Positions 10,629-20,055 of a stretch of DNA of 64,000 nucleotides are shown here, in pieces. The DNA comes from Nocardia higoensis NBRC 100133 (lineage in GTDB: Bacteria; Actinomycetota; Actinomycetes; Mycobacteriales; Mycobacteriaceae): the NCBI RefSeq assembly GCF_000308595.1, contig NZ_BAGA01000058.1, positions 62,001-126,000 on the forward strand, written 5' to 3'. Position numbers and translations under genes: made by a program. Each line of letters begins with the position of its first letter. Positions within the stretch are counted from its first letter, which is position 1. The notes under the pieces were generated by a model. It was not told the DNA's origin. It ran no database searches and saw only the letters and a program-made list of their open reading frames with translations.

Positions 10629-11402
10629 GTGGAATCCGTGCAGGCCCAGCCCGCCTCCCCGGCCGCTCCGGAGCCGGCCCGGCCCAGGAAGTCGCGCGGC
10701 AGGCCGCCCGCAGGCGGCTCGCCCGCCTCGACCGACGAGATCATGGCCGCCGCGCTGCGGATCTTCGCCCGCGACGGATTCGCCGGCGCGTCGGTGGCCG
10801 AGATCAACCGGGAACTCGGCGTCAGCCACAACCTGATCCACCAGCGCTTCGGGTCCAAGGAGGGGCTGTGGTTCGCGGTGGTGGACTGGGTCTTCGGGCA
10901 CGCCGCCGCGCTGGTCGCCGAGGGCGCCGCCGCGGAACTGCCGCCGCTGGAGGAATTCCGGCGCGGCATCGTGCGCTTCCTGATCCTGCAGGCCGACTAC
11001 CCCGACGCCGTGCGTCTGGTCAGCATGGAATCGGCGATCGAGGGCCCGCGCCTGGCCTACCTCTACGAGCGTCACATCGAGCCGATCCTGATGCGGCTGG
11101 CCGAGCCGCTGCTGCCGCTGGTCCGCCGGAAAGTGCTCAGCCGCAACGATCTGCGTTCCATCCACTTCCTCATCGCCCACGGCGCGACCGCACCGTTCTC
11201 GGCGCTGCCACTGGCCAGGCGGATGGCGCCCGGCGACCCGCTCTCGGCGCAGGCGGTGCGGCGGCACGCGCGCTTCGTCGCGGACATGATCGTCGCGGGT
11301 GTGCAGGCCAGGGCGGCCGCGCACCGGGACGGCGAAGCGGCCGACGAACAGGGCGAACCGGCCGGTCCGCGGAGCGCGGAAGACGAGCGATCGCGCCGCT
11401 AA
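10629..11402 (+). CDS. TetR-family regulator, divergent to the cupin operon
   Basis: A 257-residue TetR-family transcription factor. After about 38 Pro/Arg/Ala-rich residues (including the AT-hook-like KSRGRPP) the DNA-binding domain reads STDEIMAAALRIFARDGFAGASVAEINRELGVSHNLIHQRFGSKEGLWFAVVD, the usual helix-turn-helix and recognition helix. The C-terminal ligand domain is variable. GTG 10629 is chosen because GGAGG lies five bases upstream; an open frame from 10542 would swallow the operator region. The divergent setting suggests it represses the dioxygenase-hydrolase-CoA transferase operon and itself. Confidence 0.88.
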   Translation: MESVQAQPASPAAPEPARPRKSRGRPPAGGSPASTDEIMAAALRIFARDGFAGASVAEINRELGVSHNLIHQRFGSKEGLWFAVVDWVFGHAAALVAEGAAAELPPLEEFRRGIVRFLILQADYPDAVRLVSMESAIEGPRLAYLYERHIEPILMRLAEPLLPLVRRKVLSRNDLRSIHFLIAHGATAPFSALPLARRMAPGDPLSAQAVRRHARFVADMIVAGVQARAAAHRDGEAADEQGEPAGPRSAEDERSRR

Positions 11403-11411
11403 GCTGAGCCG

Positions 11412-11975
11412 GTGGCGCGGGCGCGGGGTGCCGTCCAGTTGACGGTGGACGACTGGTTGCAGGCCGGATACACGGTGCTGGCCGAAGAGGGTTTCCGCGC
11501 GCTCAAGATCGATGTGCTGTGCACTCGACTCGGTGTCACCAAAGGCAGCTTCTACCACCACTTCCAGGACATCACCGCGTTCAAGAACGCGCTGGTCGAC
11601 TCCTGGGGACAGTGGAGCGATGTCGATCACCAGCGCATGGACGCCCTGGCCGCCAAGCCGCCGCGCGAACGGCTGATCACCATGATCGGCCTGCTGGTCA
11701 GCCCGCGGCACTGGACGCTGGAACGCGCGATGCGGGAGTGGGCCCGCTCCGACCCGCGCGCGGCCGCGAGTGTGCGGGCCTCGGACAAACACGCCAGGCA
11801 CGCCGTGCGCCGGGCCTTCGCCGATCACGGCTTCGATCCGGAGACGGCCGCCCGGCGCGCCGAATGGACCTTCGCGCTCGGCATCGGCGCGCTGCACCTG
11901 TCGAATACGGCGCGCGGCGGGCGGCCCTCGCCCGCCGAACGCGAGGAACTCGTCGACTTCCTGCTCCGGCCCTGA
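11412..11975 (+). CDS. TetR-family regulator
   Basis: A 187-residue TetR regulator starting at GTG 11412, ten bases after the previous tetR stop, so the two regulators are probably co-transcribed. The helix-turn-helix region is VDDWLQAGYTVLAEEGFRALKIDVLCTRLGVTKGSFYHHFQDITAFKNALVD. The C-terminal part (RAMREWARSDPRAAASVRASDKHARHAVRRAFADHGFDPETA) resembles the C-terminal domain of many actinobacterial TetR proteins. Its target is unknown. It is unrelated in sequence to its neighbour beyond the DNA-binding fold. Confidence 0.88.
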   Translation: MARARGAVQLTVDDWLQAGYTVLAEEGFRALKIDVLCTRLGVTKGSFYHHFQDITAFKNALVDSWGQWSDVDHQRMDALAAKPPRERLITMIGLLVSPRHWTLERAMREWARSDPRAAASVRASDKHARHAVRRAFADHGFDPETAARRAEWTFALGIGALHLSNTARGGRPSPAEREELVDFLLRP

Positions 11976-12100
11976 GCCGTCGCCGCAGTGCCGCGAGTGT
12001 CGACCCGTGCACCGGTCGTGATCGCGGCCCCGATCGCGGAGGTGGCGGTCTGGCGTGCCGGACGTCCGGGGCCGGCATCGGTGCTGGCAGGATCGTAGGT

Positions 12101-13633
12101 ATGGGTGTGCGGCGGTGGTGTGGGATAGCGGCGGCGGTGTCGATCGTGCTGGCGTCGGCGGGCTGCGGCGTCGACGGGAACGAGCCGGCCGCCGCGATGC
12201 CGCCCGCGCCCGACGGACTGTCCCGCTTCTACGAACAGACTCCGCAGTGGACCGACTGCGCGGAGATCGCCGGGGAGGGCGTCGGCCTGCCGCCGATCGC
12301 GGAGTGCGCCAGGGTCGAGGTGCCGATCGACTACGCCGACCCAGGCGGGCTCACCGCGCAGCTCGCGCTGTCCCGTATTCCCGCGAGCGGAGCGAAAATC
12401 GGCTCGCTGCTCATCAATCCAGGTGGACCGGGAGTGTCGGGCCTGGACACCGTGCTGGTCGGCAATCAGACCCCGCTCGCGCAGCGTTTCGACCGGGTCG
12501 GCTTCGACCCGCGTGGTGTGGGGGCCTCCACCCCCGCCGTCACCTGCCTGACCGCGGCCGAGGCGGACGCCGAGCGCGCCGAGCCGCCCGAGGACAGCAC
12601 GCCCGAGGGGATCGCGGCCACCGAGGCCGAGAATCGCGATTACGCGGCCAAGTGCGCCGAGCGCAGTGGAAAAGAGCTGCTCGAGCACATCGGCACCCGT
12701 GAGGTCGTGCAGGACATGGACGTCATCCGCGCCGTGCTGGGCGATTCGAAGCTGACCTATCTCGGCTACTCCTACGGCACCAAGATCGGCGCGCTGTATG
12801 CCGAGAAGTTCCCCGACCGGGTGCGCGCGATGGTGCTCGACGGCGCCGTCGACGCCTCGGTGGACCCGGTGCAGGAGGCCCTGCGCCAGGCCGTTGGATT
12901 CCAGCGCGCCTTCGACGCCTACGCCGCCGAGTGCGCGCAGGACGCCGACTGCCCGCTCGGCACCGATCCCGCCCGGGCCGTCGCCCGGTTCCGCGAGCTG
13001 GTCGACCCGCTCTGGCACACCCCCGCCGCCACCACCGACCCGCGCGGCCTCGGCTACAACGACGCCATGACCGGCGTGACCCAGACTCTCTACGCCGACG
13101 AGCTGTGGCCGCGCCTCACCCTCGGCCTGCAGGAATTGAAGGAGGGCCGCGGCGACACCCTGCTGTACCTGGCCGACATCTACGACGGCCGCAACGACGA
13201 CGGCACCTACAGCAATATCCAGGACGCGTTCAACGCCATCCGCTGCGTGGACGATCCCCGCGTCACCGATCCGGCCGTCGCCGCCCAGCTCGACGCCGAA
13301 TACCGCAAGGCCGCGCCCTTCCTCGACGACGGGCGCGGCACCGGCGCCGCGGCGCTGGAACTGTGCGCCAGCTGGCCGGTGCCCAATTCCGGTGAGCCGC
13401 ACACCATCGCGGTCGACGGGCTGCCCACCACGGTCGTGGTCTCCACCACCGACGACCCGGCCACGCCGTATCAGGCGGGCGTCGATCTGGCGGCCCAGCT
13501 CGACGCCGCCCTGGTCACCTTCCAGGGCAACCGGCACACCGCCGCCCTGGTGGCGGGGGACCAGTGCCTGGATTCCGTCGTGGTCGCCTACCTCGTCGAC
13601 CTCGTCGAGCCCCCGCGGGACCTCACGTGCTGA
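12101..13633 (+). CDS. Secreted lipoprotein alpha/beta-hydrolase, Hip1/CaeA (tripeptidyl aminopeptidase) type
   Basis: A 510-residue exported hydrolase. The signal ends in the lipobox ASAGC, so it is likely lipid-anchored outside the membrane. The hydrolase core has LLINPGGPGVSG (about 103), FDPRGVGAS, the nucleophile motif GYSYGT (Ser near 224), LDGAVDAS, an acid in TTDDPATPYQ (about 451) and His in GNRHTAAL (about 478). The C-terminal part is the TAP C-terminal-like domain. This matches the M. tuberculosis pair Rv2223c/Rv2224c (Hip1/CaeA), a serine protease acting on cell-envelope proteins, which also lies directly beside glnA2. Only one copy is present here. The start is ATG 12101; the open frame extends far upstream through the tetR gene. 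Confidence 0.88.
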   Translation: MGVRRWCGIAAAVSIVLASAGCGVDGNEPAAAMPPAPDGLSRFYEQTPQWTDCAEIAGEGVGLPPIAECARVEVPIDYADPGGLTAQLALSRIPASGAKIGSLLINPGGPGVSGLDTVLVGNQTPLAQRFDRVGFDPRGVGASTPAVTCLTAAEADAERAEPPEDSTPEGIAATEAENRDYAAKCAERSGKELLEHIGTREVVQDMDVIRAVLGDSKLTYLGYSYGTKIGALYAEKFPDRVRAMVLDGAVDASVDPVQEALRQAVGFQRAFDAYAAECAQDADCPLGTDPARAVARFRELVDPLWHTPAATTDPRGLGYNDAMTGVTQTLYADELWPRLTLGLQELKEGRGDTLLYLADIYDGRNDDGTYSNIQDAFNAIRCVDDPRVTDPAVAAQLDAEYRKAAPFLDDGRGTGAAALELCASWPVPNSGEPHTIAVDGLPTTVVVSTTDDPATPYQAGVDLAAQLDAALVTFQGNRHTAALVAGDQCLDSVVVAYLVDLVEPPRDLTC

Positions 13634-13689
13634 GTCCGGCGTCTGTGCGATACATCACCGCAAGATCACCGCAAAAATTTGATGCGCCT

Positions 13690-13708
13690 CATGTAACACA
13701 GATTTAAC
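13690..13708 (+). promoter_or_regulatory. Weak GlnR-like half box upstream of glnA2
   Basis: GTAAC at 13694-13698, six bases, then TTAAC at 13705-13709 resembles one a-b unit of the GlnR box (GTnAC-N6-GAAAC), but the b site differs at two positions. Nearby, ATCACCGCAA occurs twice in tandem (from about 13654). The match is much poorer than the glnA1 site, so it is only a candidate. Confidence 0.25.
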
Positions 13709-13731
13709 TCCGACTGACTACGGTCGCGCGT

Positions 13732-15072
13732 ATGGATCGCCAGAAGGAATTCGTGCTGCGGACGCTCGAAGAGCGGGACATCCGCTTCGTGCGTCTCTGG
13801 TTCACCGACGTCTTGGGCTACCTGAAGTCCGTCGCCATCGCACCCGCCGAGCTGGAAGGCGCGTTCGAAGAGGGCATCGGCTTCGACGGGTCGGCCATCG
13901 AGGGCTTTGCCCGGGTATCCGAGGCCGATATGGTCGCCCGGCCCGATCCTTCGACCTTCCAGGTGCTGCCGTGGGCCTCGAGTAAAGGCCACCAGCACTC
14001 CGCGCGCATGTTCTGCGACATCACCATGCCCGACGGCTCGCCGTCCTGGGCCGACCCGCGCCACGTGCTGCGGCGTCAGCTCAACAAGGCGGGCGATGTC
14101 GGGTTCAGCTGCTACGTGCACCCCGAGATCGAGTTCTTCCTGCTGAAGAACGGCCCGAACGACGGCACCCCGCCGGTGCCCGCCGATTCCGGCGGCTTCT
14201 TCGACCAGGCCGTGCACGACTCGGCGCCGAACTTCCGCAGGCATGCCATCGACGCGCTGGAATCCATGGGCATCTCGGTGGAGTTCAGCCACCACGAGGG
14301 CGCGCCCGGCCAGCAGGAGATCGACCTGCGTTACGCCGACGCGCTGTCCATGGCCGACAACGTGATGACCTTCCGTTACCTGATCAAGGAAGTGGCCATC
14401 GACGAGGGCGTGCGCGCGACGTTCATGCCCAAGCCGTTCGCCGAATACCCGGGCTCGGCGATGCATACGCACATGAGCCTGTTCGAGGGCGAGACCAACG
14501 CCTTCCACGATCCCGACGACCCGCAGAACCTCTCGGCGACCGCGCGCGCGTTCATCGCGGGCATTCTCGAGCACGCCCCGGAGATCAGCGCGGTCACCAA
14601 CCAGTGGGTGAACTCCTACAAGCGCCTGATCCACGGCGGCGAGGCCCCGACGGCCGCCTCGTGGGGCCGGTCCAACCGGTCGGCGCTGGTCCGGGTGCCG
14701 ATGTACACCCCGAACAAGTCCTCCTCGCGGCGCGTCGAGATCCGCAGCCCTGATTCGGCCTGCAATCCGTACCTGACCTTCGCGGTGCTGCTCGCCGCCG
14801 GTATGCGCGGCATCGAGAAGGGCTACACCCTGCCGCCGGAGGCCGAGGACGACGTGTGGTCGCTGACCTCGGCCGAGCGCAGGGCGATGGGCTTCCGCGA
14901 ACTGCCCGGAACCCTGGACGAGGCGCTGGGCGCGATGGAACGGTCCGAGCTGGTCGCCGAGGCGCTCGGCGAGCACGTCTTCGACTTCTTCCTGCGCAAC
15001 AAGCGCCGGGAGTGGGCCGGCTACCGCAGCCAGGTCACCCCGTACGAGCTGAAGGAATATCTGGGGCTGTAA
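13732..15072 (+). CDS. glnA2: Glutamine synthetase type I, GlnA2 paralogue
   Basis: A 446-residue type I glutamine synthetase (glutamate + NH3 + ATP to glutamine), the same length as M. tuberculosis GlnA2. Motifs: GIGFDGSAIEGFARVSEADM, the glutamate/metal residues in CYVHPEIEFFLL, ATP-binding FMPKPFAEYPGSAMHTHMSL, NSYKRL and VEIRSPDSACNPYL. At the position of the regulatory adenylylation tyrosine of GlnA1 (motif LYELPPEE) this protein has VWSLTSAE, Trp376, so it should not be adenylylated by GlnE. It is followed by glnE after an 18-base gap, an arrangement conserved with mycobacteria; co-transcription is likely. Confidence 0.95.
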   Translation: MDRQKEFVLRTLEERDIRFVRLWFTDVLGYLKSVAIAPAELEGAFEEGIGFDGSAIEGFARVSEADMVARPDPSTFQVLPWASSKGHQHSARMFCDITMPDGSPSWADPRHVLRRQLNKAGDVGFSCYVHPEIEFFLLKNGPNDGTPPVPADSGGFFDQAVHDSAPNFRRHAIDALESMGISVEFSHHEGAPGQQEIDLRYADALSMADNVMTFRYLIKEVAIDEGVRATFMPKPFAEYPGSAMHTHMSLFEGETNAFHDPDDPQNLSATARAFIAGILEHAPEISAVTNQWVNSYKRLIHGGEAPTAASWGRSNRSALVRVPMYTPNKSSSRRVEIRSPDSACNPYLTFAVLLAAGMRGIEKGYTLPPEAEDDVWSLTSAERRAMGFRELPGTLDEALGAMERSELVAEALGEHVFDFFLRNKRREWAGYRSQVTPYELKEYLGL

Positions 15073-15090
15073 CACGGTAAGTTCAGGTCT

Positions 15091-18000
15091 ATGGTTCGGC
15101 CCCCTACCGCTCGTTCCGCTGTGCCCGGTGTCGGACGGCTCGGCTTGCTCGATCCGTCCGCCCCCGCCTCGCTGCGCACTCTGGGCTGGGACAATGTCGA
15201 GAGCATCCCGGTGCTGTGGTCGCTGTCGCGCGCGCCGGACCCCGACCTGGCGCTCAGCGCGATCATCCGGCTGAGGGATGCGCTGGGATCCGAATGGGCG
15301 CAGGTCGATTCGGCGATCCGCACCGATACCTCGCTGCGCGGACGGCTGTTCGCGCTGCTGGGATCCTCCTCGGCGCTCGGCGACCACCTGATCGCCGAGC
15401 CGTCGACCTGGGAACAGCTGCGCCGCGACAGCCTGCCGGACAAGGACGAACTGGTCGCCGACCTGCTCGCCGTGGTCTCGGCGGTGCCCGAGGAGGGGCC
15501 GAACGCGAGCCCGGCGCTCTACCGTGCCGGCCTGTTCGGTCCCGACGTGGTGGCCTTGCTCCGCCGCCGCTATCGCGATCACCTCATGCTGCTGGCCGCC
15601 CTGGACCTGGCCGCCACGGTCGAGAACGAGCCGGTGCTGCCCTATCGGGTCGTCGGCAGGCAACTGGCGGACCTGGCCGACGCGGCGCTGACCGCCGCAC
15701 TGGCGGTGGCGGTGGCCAGGGTGTGCAAGGACAAGCCGTGTCCGGTGCGCCTCGCCGTCATCGCGATGGGTAAGTGCGGCGCGCGCGAACTGAACTACGT
15801 CAGCGATGTCGACGTGGTGTTCGTCGCCGAGCCCGCCGACGCGACCGCGACCAGGCTCGCCGCCGAGATGATGAGCATCGGCAGCCAGGCCTTCTTCGAG
15901 GTCGACGCGGCGCTGCGCCCGGAGGGCAAGGCGGGCGCGCTGGTGCGCACGCTGGATTCGCACCTGGCCTACTACAAGCGCTGGGCGCGCACCTGGGAGT
16001 TCCAGGCGCTGCTGAAGAACCGCCCGATGACCGGCGATCTGGAGCTGGGCCGCCGGTACCGCGACGCCGTCATGCCGATGGTGTGGACGGCTTCCCAGCG
16101 TCCCGACTTCGTCTCCGACGTGCAGGGCATGCGCCGCCGGGTCGAGGATCTGGTGCCCGCCGAATTGCAGGAGCGCGAGCTCAAACTGGGTCGCGGCAGC
16201 CTGCGCGACATCGAATTCGCCGTCCAGCTCCTGCAATTGGTGCACGGCCGGGTCGACGAGACGCTGCACGTGGCCAGTACCGTGGACGCGTTGACCGCGC
16301 TGGCCGCAGGCGGTTACGTCGGCCGCGACGACGCCGGGAATCTCACCGCCTCCTACGAGTTCCTGCGGTTGCTCGAGCACCGCCTGCAGATGCAGCGCCT
16401 CATACGCACCCACACGCTGCCCGCCGAAGAGGACGAAGAGGGCCTGCGCTGGCTGGCCCGGGCCGCCCACATCCGCCCGGACGGCAGGCAGGACGCGGTC
16501 GGCGTGCTGCGCTCGGAGATCCGCCGCAACGCGGTGCGGATCCGCCGCCTGCACACCAAGCTCTTCTACCGGCCGCTGCTGGAATCGGTCGTCAAGATGG
16601 ACCCGGACGCGCTGCGCCTGAGCCCCGACGCCGCGATCCGTCAGCTGGCCGCCCTCGGCTACGTCGCCCCGGAGAACGCCCTCGGCCACCTCAAGGCTCT
16701 GACCGGGGGAGTCTCACGCAAGGGCCGCATCCAGGCGCTGCTGCTGCCGACGCTGCTGCAATGGCTCGGCGAGACACCGAATCCCGACGCGGGCCTGCTC
16801 GCCTATCGCAGGCTCTCCGAGGCGCTCGACGACCAGATCTGGTTCCTGCGCGAACTGCGCGACGAGGGCGCGATCGCCGAACGGCTGATGATCGTGCTCG
16901 GTTCCTCGGAGTACCTGCCCGATCTGCTGATCAACGCCCCCGAAACCATCCGGATGTACGCCGACGGCCCCAGCGGCCCGGCGCTGCTCGGTCCGCAACC
17001 CGAGGACGTCGCGCGCGGCATCCTCACCGCGGCCGCCCGCTACGACGACCCGACCCGCGCGGTCGCCGCGGCGCGCTCGCTGCGCAGGCACGAACTCGCC
17101 CGCGTCGCCTCGGCCGACCTGCTCGGCCTGCTCGATGTGCCGCAGGTGTGCCTGGCGCTGTCCTCGGTGTGGGTGGCGGTGCTGGACGCCTCGCTGGCCG
17201 CGGTGATCCGGGCGAGCGAGGCCGAGACCGGTGAACCCGCGCCCGCCGATTTCGCGGTCATCGGCATGGGCAGGCTCGGCGGCATGGAGCTGGGCTACGG
17301 CTCCGACGCCGACGTGCTGTTCGTCTGCGATCCCCGGCCCGGTGTGGACGAGACCAAGGCCGTGAAGTGGGCCAACGGCATCGCCGAACAGGTGCAGCGA
17401 TTATTGGGCGCGCCGAGCACCGACCCGCCGCTGCACGTCGACGCCGGCCTGCGCCCGGAGGGCCGCAGCGGCCCGCTGGTCCGCACGCTGGCCTCCTACG
17501 AGGCCTACTACGAGCAGTGGTCGCAAGCGTGGGAGATGCAGGCGCTGCTGCGCGCGCACCAGGTGGCGGGCGATCAGGACCTGGGCGTGCGCTTCCTGCA
17601 CGCCATCGACAAGGTCCGCTACCCGGCGGGCGGCGTCTCCGAGGAGGCGGTCCGCGAGATCCGCCGTATCAAGGCCAGGGTCGATTCCGAGCGGCTGCCG
17701 CGCGGCGCCGACCCGGCGACCCACACCAAGCTCGGCCGCGGCGGCCTGGCCGACATCGAGTGGACCGTGCAGCTGCTGCAACTGCGCCACGCCCACGAGA
17801 TCCCCGGTCTGCACAACACCTCGACCCTGGAGGCGCTGGAGGTCATCGAGAAATCCGAACTGCTCTCCGCCGAAGATGTCGCCCTGCTGCGCGATTCCTG
17901 GCTGACCGCCACCAAGGCCCGCAATGCGCTGGTCCTGGTGCGCGGCAAGGCGATCGATCAGCTCCCCGCCCCCGGCAGCCTGCTCTCGGCGGTGGCCGCG

Positions 18001-18105
18001 GTCGCGGGATGGCCGAACAACGACGGCGGCGCGGAGTTCCTCGACAACTACCTGCGGATCACCCGCCGTGCGAAGGTGGTGGTGCAGCGCGTGTTCGGCG
18101 GCTGA
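15091..18105 (+). CDS. glnE: Glutamine synthetase adenylyltransferase / adenylyl-removing enzyme
   Basis: A 1004-residue bifunctional enzyme that adds AMP to, and removes it from, a tyrosine of GlnA1, switching it off under nitrogen excess. Two nucleotidyltransferase domains are visible: [20 protein letters not shown] near residue 226 (deadenylylating half) and [22 protein letters not shown] near 726 (adenylylating half). Each keeps the Asp-x-Asp metal motif, and each is followed by a helical domain with [19 protein letters not shown] or [19 protein letters not shown]. The length is normal. The last 58 bases overlap, antisense, the end of the small HPr-like gene. Confidence 0.97.
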   Translation: MVRPPTARSAVPGVGRLGLLDPSAPASLRTLGWDNVESIPVLWSLSRAPDPDLALSAIIRLRDALGSEWAQVDSAIRTDTSLRGRLFALLGSSSALGDHLIAEPSTWEQLRRDSLPDKDELVADLLAVVSAVPEEGPNASPALYRAGLFGPDVVALLRRRYRDHLMLLAALDLAATVENEPVLPYRVVGRQLADLADAALTAALAVAVARVCKDKPCPVRLAVIAMGKCGARELNYVSDVDVVFVAEPADATATRLAAEMMSIGSQAFFEVDAALRPEGKAGALVRTLDSHLAYYKRWARTWEFQALLKNRPMTGDLELGRRYRDAVMPMVWTASQRPDFVSDVQGMRRRVEDLVPAELQERELKLGRGSLRDIEFAVQLLQLVHGRVDETLHVASTVDALTALAAGGYVGRDDAGNLTASYEFLRLLEHRLQMQRLIRTHTLPAEEDEEGLRWLARAAHIRPDGRQDAVGVLRSEIRRNAVRIRRLHTKLFYRPLLESVVKMDPDALRLSPDAAIRQLAALGYVAPENALGHLKALTGGVSRKGRIQALLLPTLLQWLGETPNPDAGLLAYRRLSEALDDQIWFLRELRDEGAIAERLMIVLGSSEYLPDLLINAPETIRMYADGPSGPALLGPQPEDVARGILTAAARYDDPTRAVAAARSLRRHELARVASADLLGLLDVPQVCLALSSVWVAVLDASLAAVIRASEAETGEPAPADFAVIGMGRLGGMELGYGSDADVLFVCDPRPGVDETKAVKWANGIAEQVQRLLGAPSTDPPLHVDAGLRPEGRSGPLVRTLASYEAYYEQWSQAWEMQALLRAHQVAGDQDLGVRFLHAIDKVRYPAGGVSEEAVREIRRIKARVDSERLPRGADPATHTKLGRGGLADIEWTVQLLQLRHAHEIPGLHNTSTLEALEVIEKSELLSAEDVALLRDSWLTATKARNALVLVRGKAIDQLPAPGSLLSAVAAVAGWPNNDGGAEFLDNYLRITRRAKVVVQRVFGG

Positions 18106-18374
18106 CCGGCCCCGATCCCGCCGAAGCGCGCGGCGAACGCCCGCAGCGCCGCGCGCTCGGATTCCCGATCGGGACCTTCGACCGTCACCGACACGAGGTC
18201 GCCCTCGGCCACGGGCAACTCGTCGCGGCAGAACGGCAGCACGAGGGCATGCACGCTGCGCTCGTGGCAGCTGAGCGTGACGCGGCAGGGCCGGTGGCTG
18301 CCCGCGACAGCGGCAAGGTCGTGCGCGTCGCCCTCGGTCATCGGCCCGGCTGCCCGCAAGTGTTCGACATGCAT
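18048..18374 (-). CDS. Small degenerate HPr-like protein
   Basis: A 108-residue protein starting at ATG 18374 with GAGAGGTG upstream. From about residue 35 it reads [46 protein letters not shown]. This parallels the second half of phosphocarrier HPr (VTL...gksvna.s.l...l..l..Gd.v.l.aeG.d...al). The phospho-histidine motif GLHARP of HPr is not present (the aligned part is [16 protein letters not shown]), so it could not act as a standard PTS carrier. The tail after residue 89 runs antisense into glnE and may be non-conserved. Family assignment is tentative; the coding status is likely. Confidence 0.5.
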   Translation of the reverse strand: MHVEHLRAAGPMTEGDAHDLAAVAGSHRPCRVTLSCHERSVHALVLPFCRDELPVAEGDLVSVTVEGPDRESERAALRAFAARFGGIGAGQPPNTRCTTTFARRVIRR

Positions 18375-18477
18375 GTGCGCACCTCTCGTGTGGATGCCGA
18401 TCAGTGTAGGGCCGGCCCGCGGGGCATGGACCCGCTCGCACGCGATCGGTGAGCGGGGCTCGAATAGGGTTGATTCC

Positions 18478-19416
18478 ATGCGTGAATGGATGATGCGGGC
18501 GCTCCTGGCACTGGGGTGGTGCGGCCTGCTGGTGGGGATCGCCGGAATCGTATTGCACACGAGGGGATGGCGGTCGCAGACCTTCTCCCTCGTCGCCTCG
18601 GGTGCGTCCTACTTCATGCTGGCGGCGTTGGTCTCGCTGTTGCTGTTCCTGCTCGCGCGCGGCTGGCGTAGCGCGGTGGCGGCCGGAATCGTGGTGGCGG
18701 CGGTGGCGTGGACGCAGCTGCCGATCTTCGTTCCCGACGGCAACGCGGCGGGCGGGCCGGAACTTCGGGTGCTGCAGTCCAATCTGCTCTTCGGCGGGGC
18801 CGACGTGATCTCGGTGGCCCACCACGTCGAAGCACGCGACGCCGACGTCCTGACCGTGCAGGAACTGACACCCGACGTCGAACCCCGGCTGACCGCGGCA
18901 CTCGCCGCCGAGCTGCCCCACCACTACCTCGAACCCATGCACGGGGGCGGCGGCACCGGCATCTACAGCCGCTACCCCCTGCGCGACGCCGTGAAGTTCG
19001 ACGGCTTCCTGCTGACCAACCTCGCGGTCACCATGGATCACCCCGAGCGCGGCGCGGTCACCGTACTGAACTTCCACCCGGTGCCGCCGACCGCGAACTT
19101 CCCGGCGTGGAGTTCGGAGATGCGCCGGGTCCGCGAGATCCTCGCGGCGCAGACCGGACCCGCCGTGGTCGGCGCGGACTTCAACGCCACCCGCGATCAC
19201 GCCCTGTTCCGTGACCTGCTGCGCGGCCGGTTCGCCTCGGCCGCCGAACTCGCCGGCGCCGGGCCGATGCCGACCTGGCCCGACGACCGCGCGTGGGGGC
19301 CGGTGATCGGCATCGACCATGTCCTGGTCGCCGACGGCAGCGCCGAGCACGCGGAGAGCATCCGGATTCCCGGCTCGGACCACCGCGCGGTCTTCGCGGT
19401 ACTGCACCTGGCCTGA
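18478..19416 (+). CDS. Membrane-anchored endonuclease/exonuclease/phosphatase (EEP) family protein
   Basis: A 312-residue protein with three N-terminal membrane segments (about 7-27, 38-60, 67-82) and a C-terminal EEP domain. The EEP signature residues are present: LQSNLLFGG (Asn), TVQELTPD (Glu), NFHPVPP (His), VVGADFNATRDH (Asp and Asn), GIDHVLV (Asp-His) and the final GSDHRAVFA (Asp-His). Proteins of this shape are common in actinomycetes; they are Mg-dependent phosphodiesterases or phosphatases with the domain outside the cell, substrate unknown. ATG 18478 is the start; the open frame extends upstream but lies opposite the HPr-like gene. Confidence 0.85.
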   Translation: MREWMMRALLALGWCGLLVGIAGIVLHTRGWRSQTFSLVASGASYFMLAALVSLLLFLLARGWRSAVAAGIVVAAVAWTQLPIFVPDGNAAGGPELRVLQSNLLFGGADVISVAHHVEARDADVLTVQELTPDVEPRLTAALAAELPHHYLEPMHGGGGTGIYSRYPLRDAVKFDGFLLTNLAVTMDHPERGAVTVLNFHPVPPTANFPAWSSEMRRVREILAAQTGPAVVGADFNATRDHALFRDLLRGRFASAAELAGAGPMPTWPDDRAWGPVIGIDHVLVADGSAEHAESIRIPGSDHRAVFAVLHLA

Positions 19417-19428
19417 GCCGGACCCCGG

Positions 19429-19457
19429 GCGGCGGCGAGCACGCGGGCCGCCGCCGC
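19429..19457. terminator. Hairpin between the convergent EEP and ribH genes
   Basis: A 9-bp perfect GC stem (GCGGCGGCG at 19429-19437, CGCCGCCGC at 19449-19457) with an 11-base loop, 12 bases past the EEP stop. It fits a terminator for the EEP gene; there is no T-tract. Confidence 0.4.
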
Positions 19458-19584
19458 GCCTCAGGGAACGAGCTGCCACGCCACGGTCCGGAGCCCTCGC
19501 GGCATTCCCTCCGGCCGCTGTTCGACAGCATCCGAGTCCGGCGTGCTGTGGCACCGCCGACCCGAGCGACGGTCGCCGAGGGCG

Positions 19585-20046
19585 TCAGGCGGTGGGCAGC
19601 GTGCTCAGCGAGGCGAGCGTGCCCGACACCGCGCGGGCCGCTTCGGCGCCCTTCTTCACGAAGTGCTCGGTGTAGTAGTCGACGTGCTCGCTGTGCTCGT
19701 GGAAGTGATGGGGGGTGAGCACCACCGAGAACACCGGCACATCGGTGTCGAGCTGCACCCGCATCAGTCCGTCGACCACCGCGGAGGCCACGAAATCGTG
19801 CCGGTAGATACCGCCGTCGACCACCAGCGCCGCCGCGACGACCGCCGAGTAGCGGCCCGTGCGGGCCAGGCGCTGGGCGTGCAGCGGGATCTCGAACGCG
19901 CCGGGCACCTCGAAGACGTCGATGCCCTCGGCGTCGAAACCGAGCCGGGCGAATTCGGCGGTGAAGCCCTCCAACGCCTTGCCGACGATGCCGCTGTGCC
20001 AGGACGCGCGGACGAACGCGACCGATGCGTTGGATGTCGAAGCCAT
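19585..20046 (-). CDS. ribH: 6,7-dimethyl-8-ribityllumazine synthase, type II-like
   Basis: A 153-residue lumazine synthase, which condenses 5-amino-6-ribitylaminouracil with dihydroxybutanone phosphate in riboflavin synthesis. The family motifs are VRASWHSGIVGKAL, DVFEVPGAFEIPLHAQRLA, AAALVVDGGIYRHDFVASAVVDGLMRVQL, VFSVVLTPHHFHEHSEH and VKKGAEAA. VVDGGIYRHDFVA and LTPHHFHEH are characteristic of the RibH2 (decameric, Brucella/rhizobia) type rather than the usual RibH1, which has ...GETYHF... and L T. It is the last gene of the M20 peptidase-lipase operon, nine bases after the lipase. No other riboflavin genes are present here. Confidence 0.93.
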   Translation of the reverse strand: MASTSNASVAFVRASWHSGIVGKALEGFTAEFARLGFDAEGIDVFEVPGAFEIPLHAQRLARTGRYSAVVAAALVVDGGIYRHDFVASAVVDGLMRVQLDTDVPVFSVVLTPHHFHEHSEHVDYYTEHFVKKGAEAARAVSGTLASLSTLPTA

Positions 20047-20055
20047 GTCGTGAGC

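Noticed and set aside
13666-16689. A 1007-codon open frame on the minus strand opposite glnA2 and glnE
   Set aside because: It is the antisense shadow of two certain genes in GC-rich DNA; its composition (Arg/Gly/Gln-rich) is not protein-like.
17401-19554. A 717-codon minus-strand frame
   Set aside because: It spans parts of glnE and the EEP gene in antisense and has no recognisable domain.
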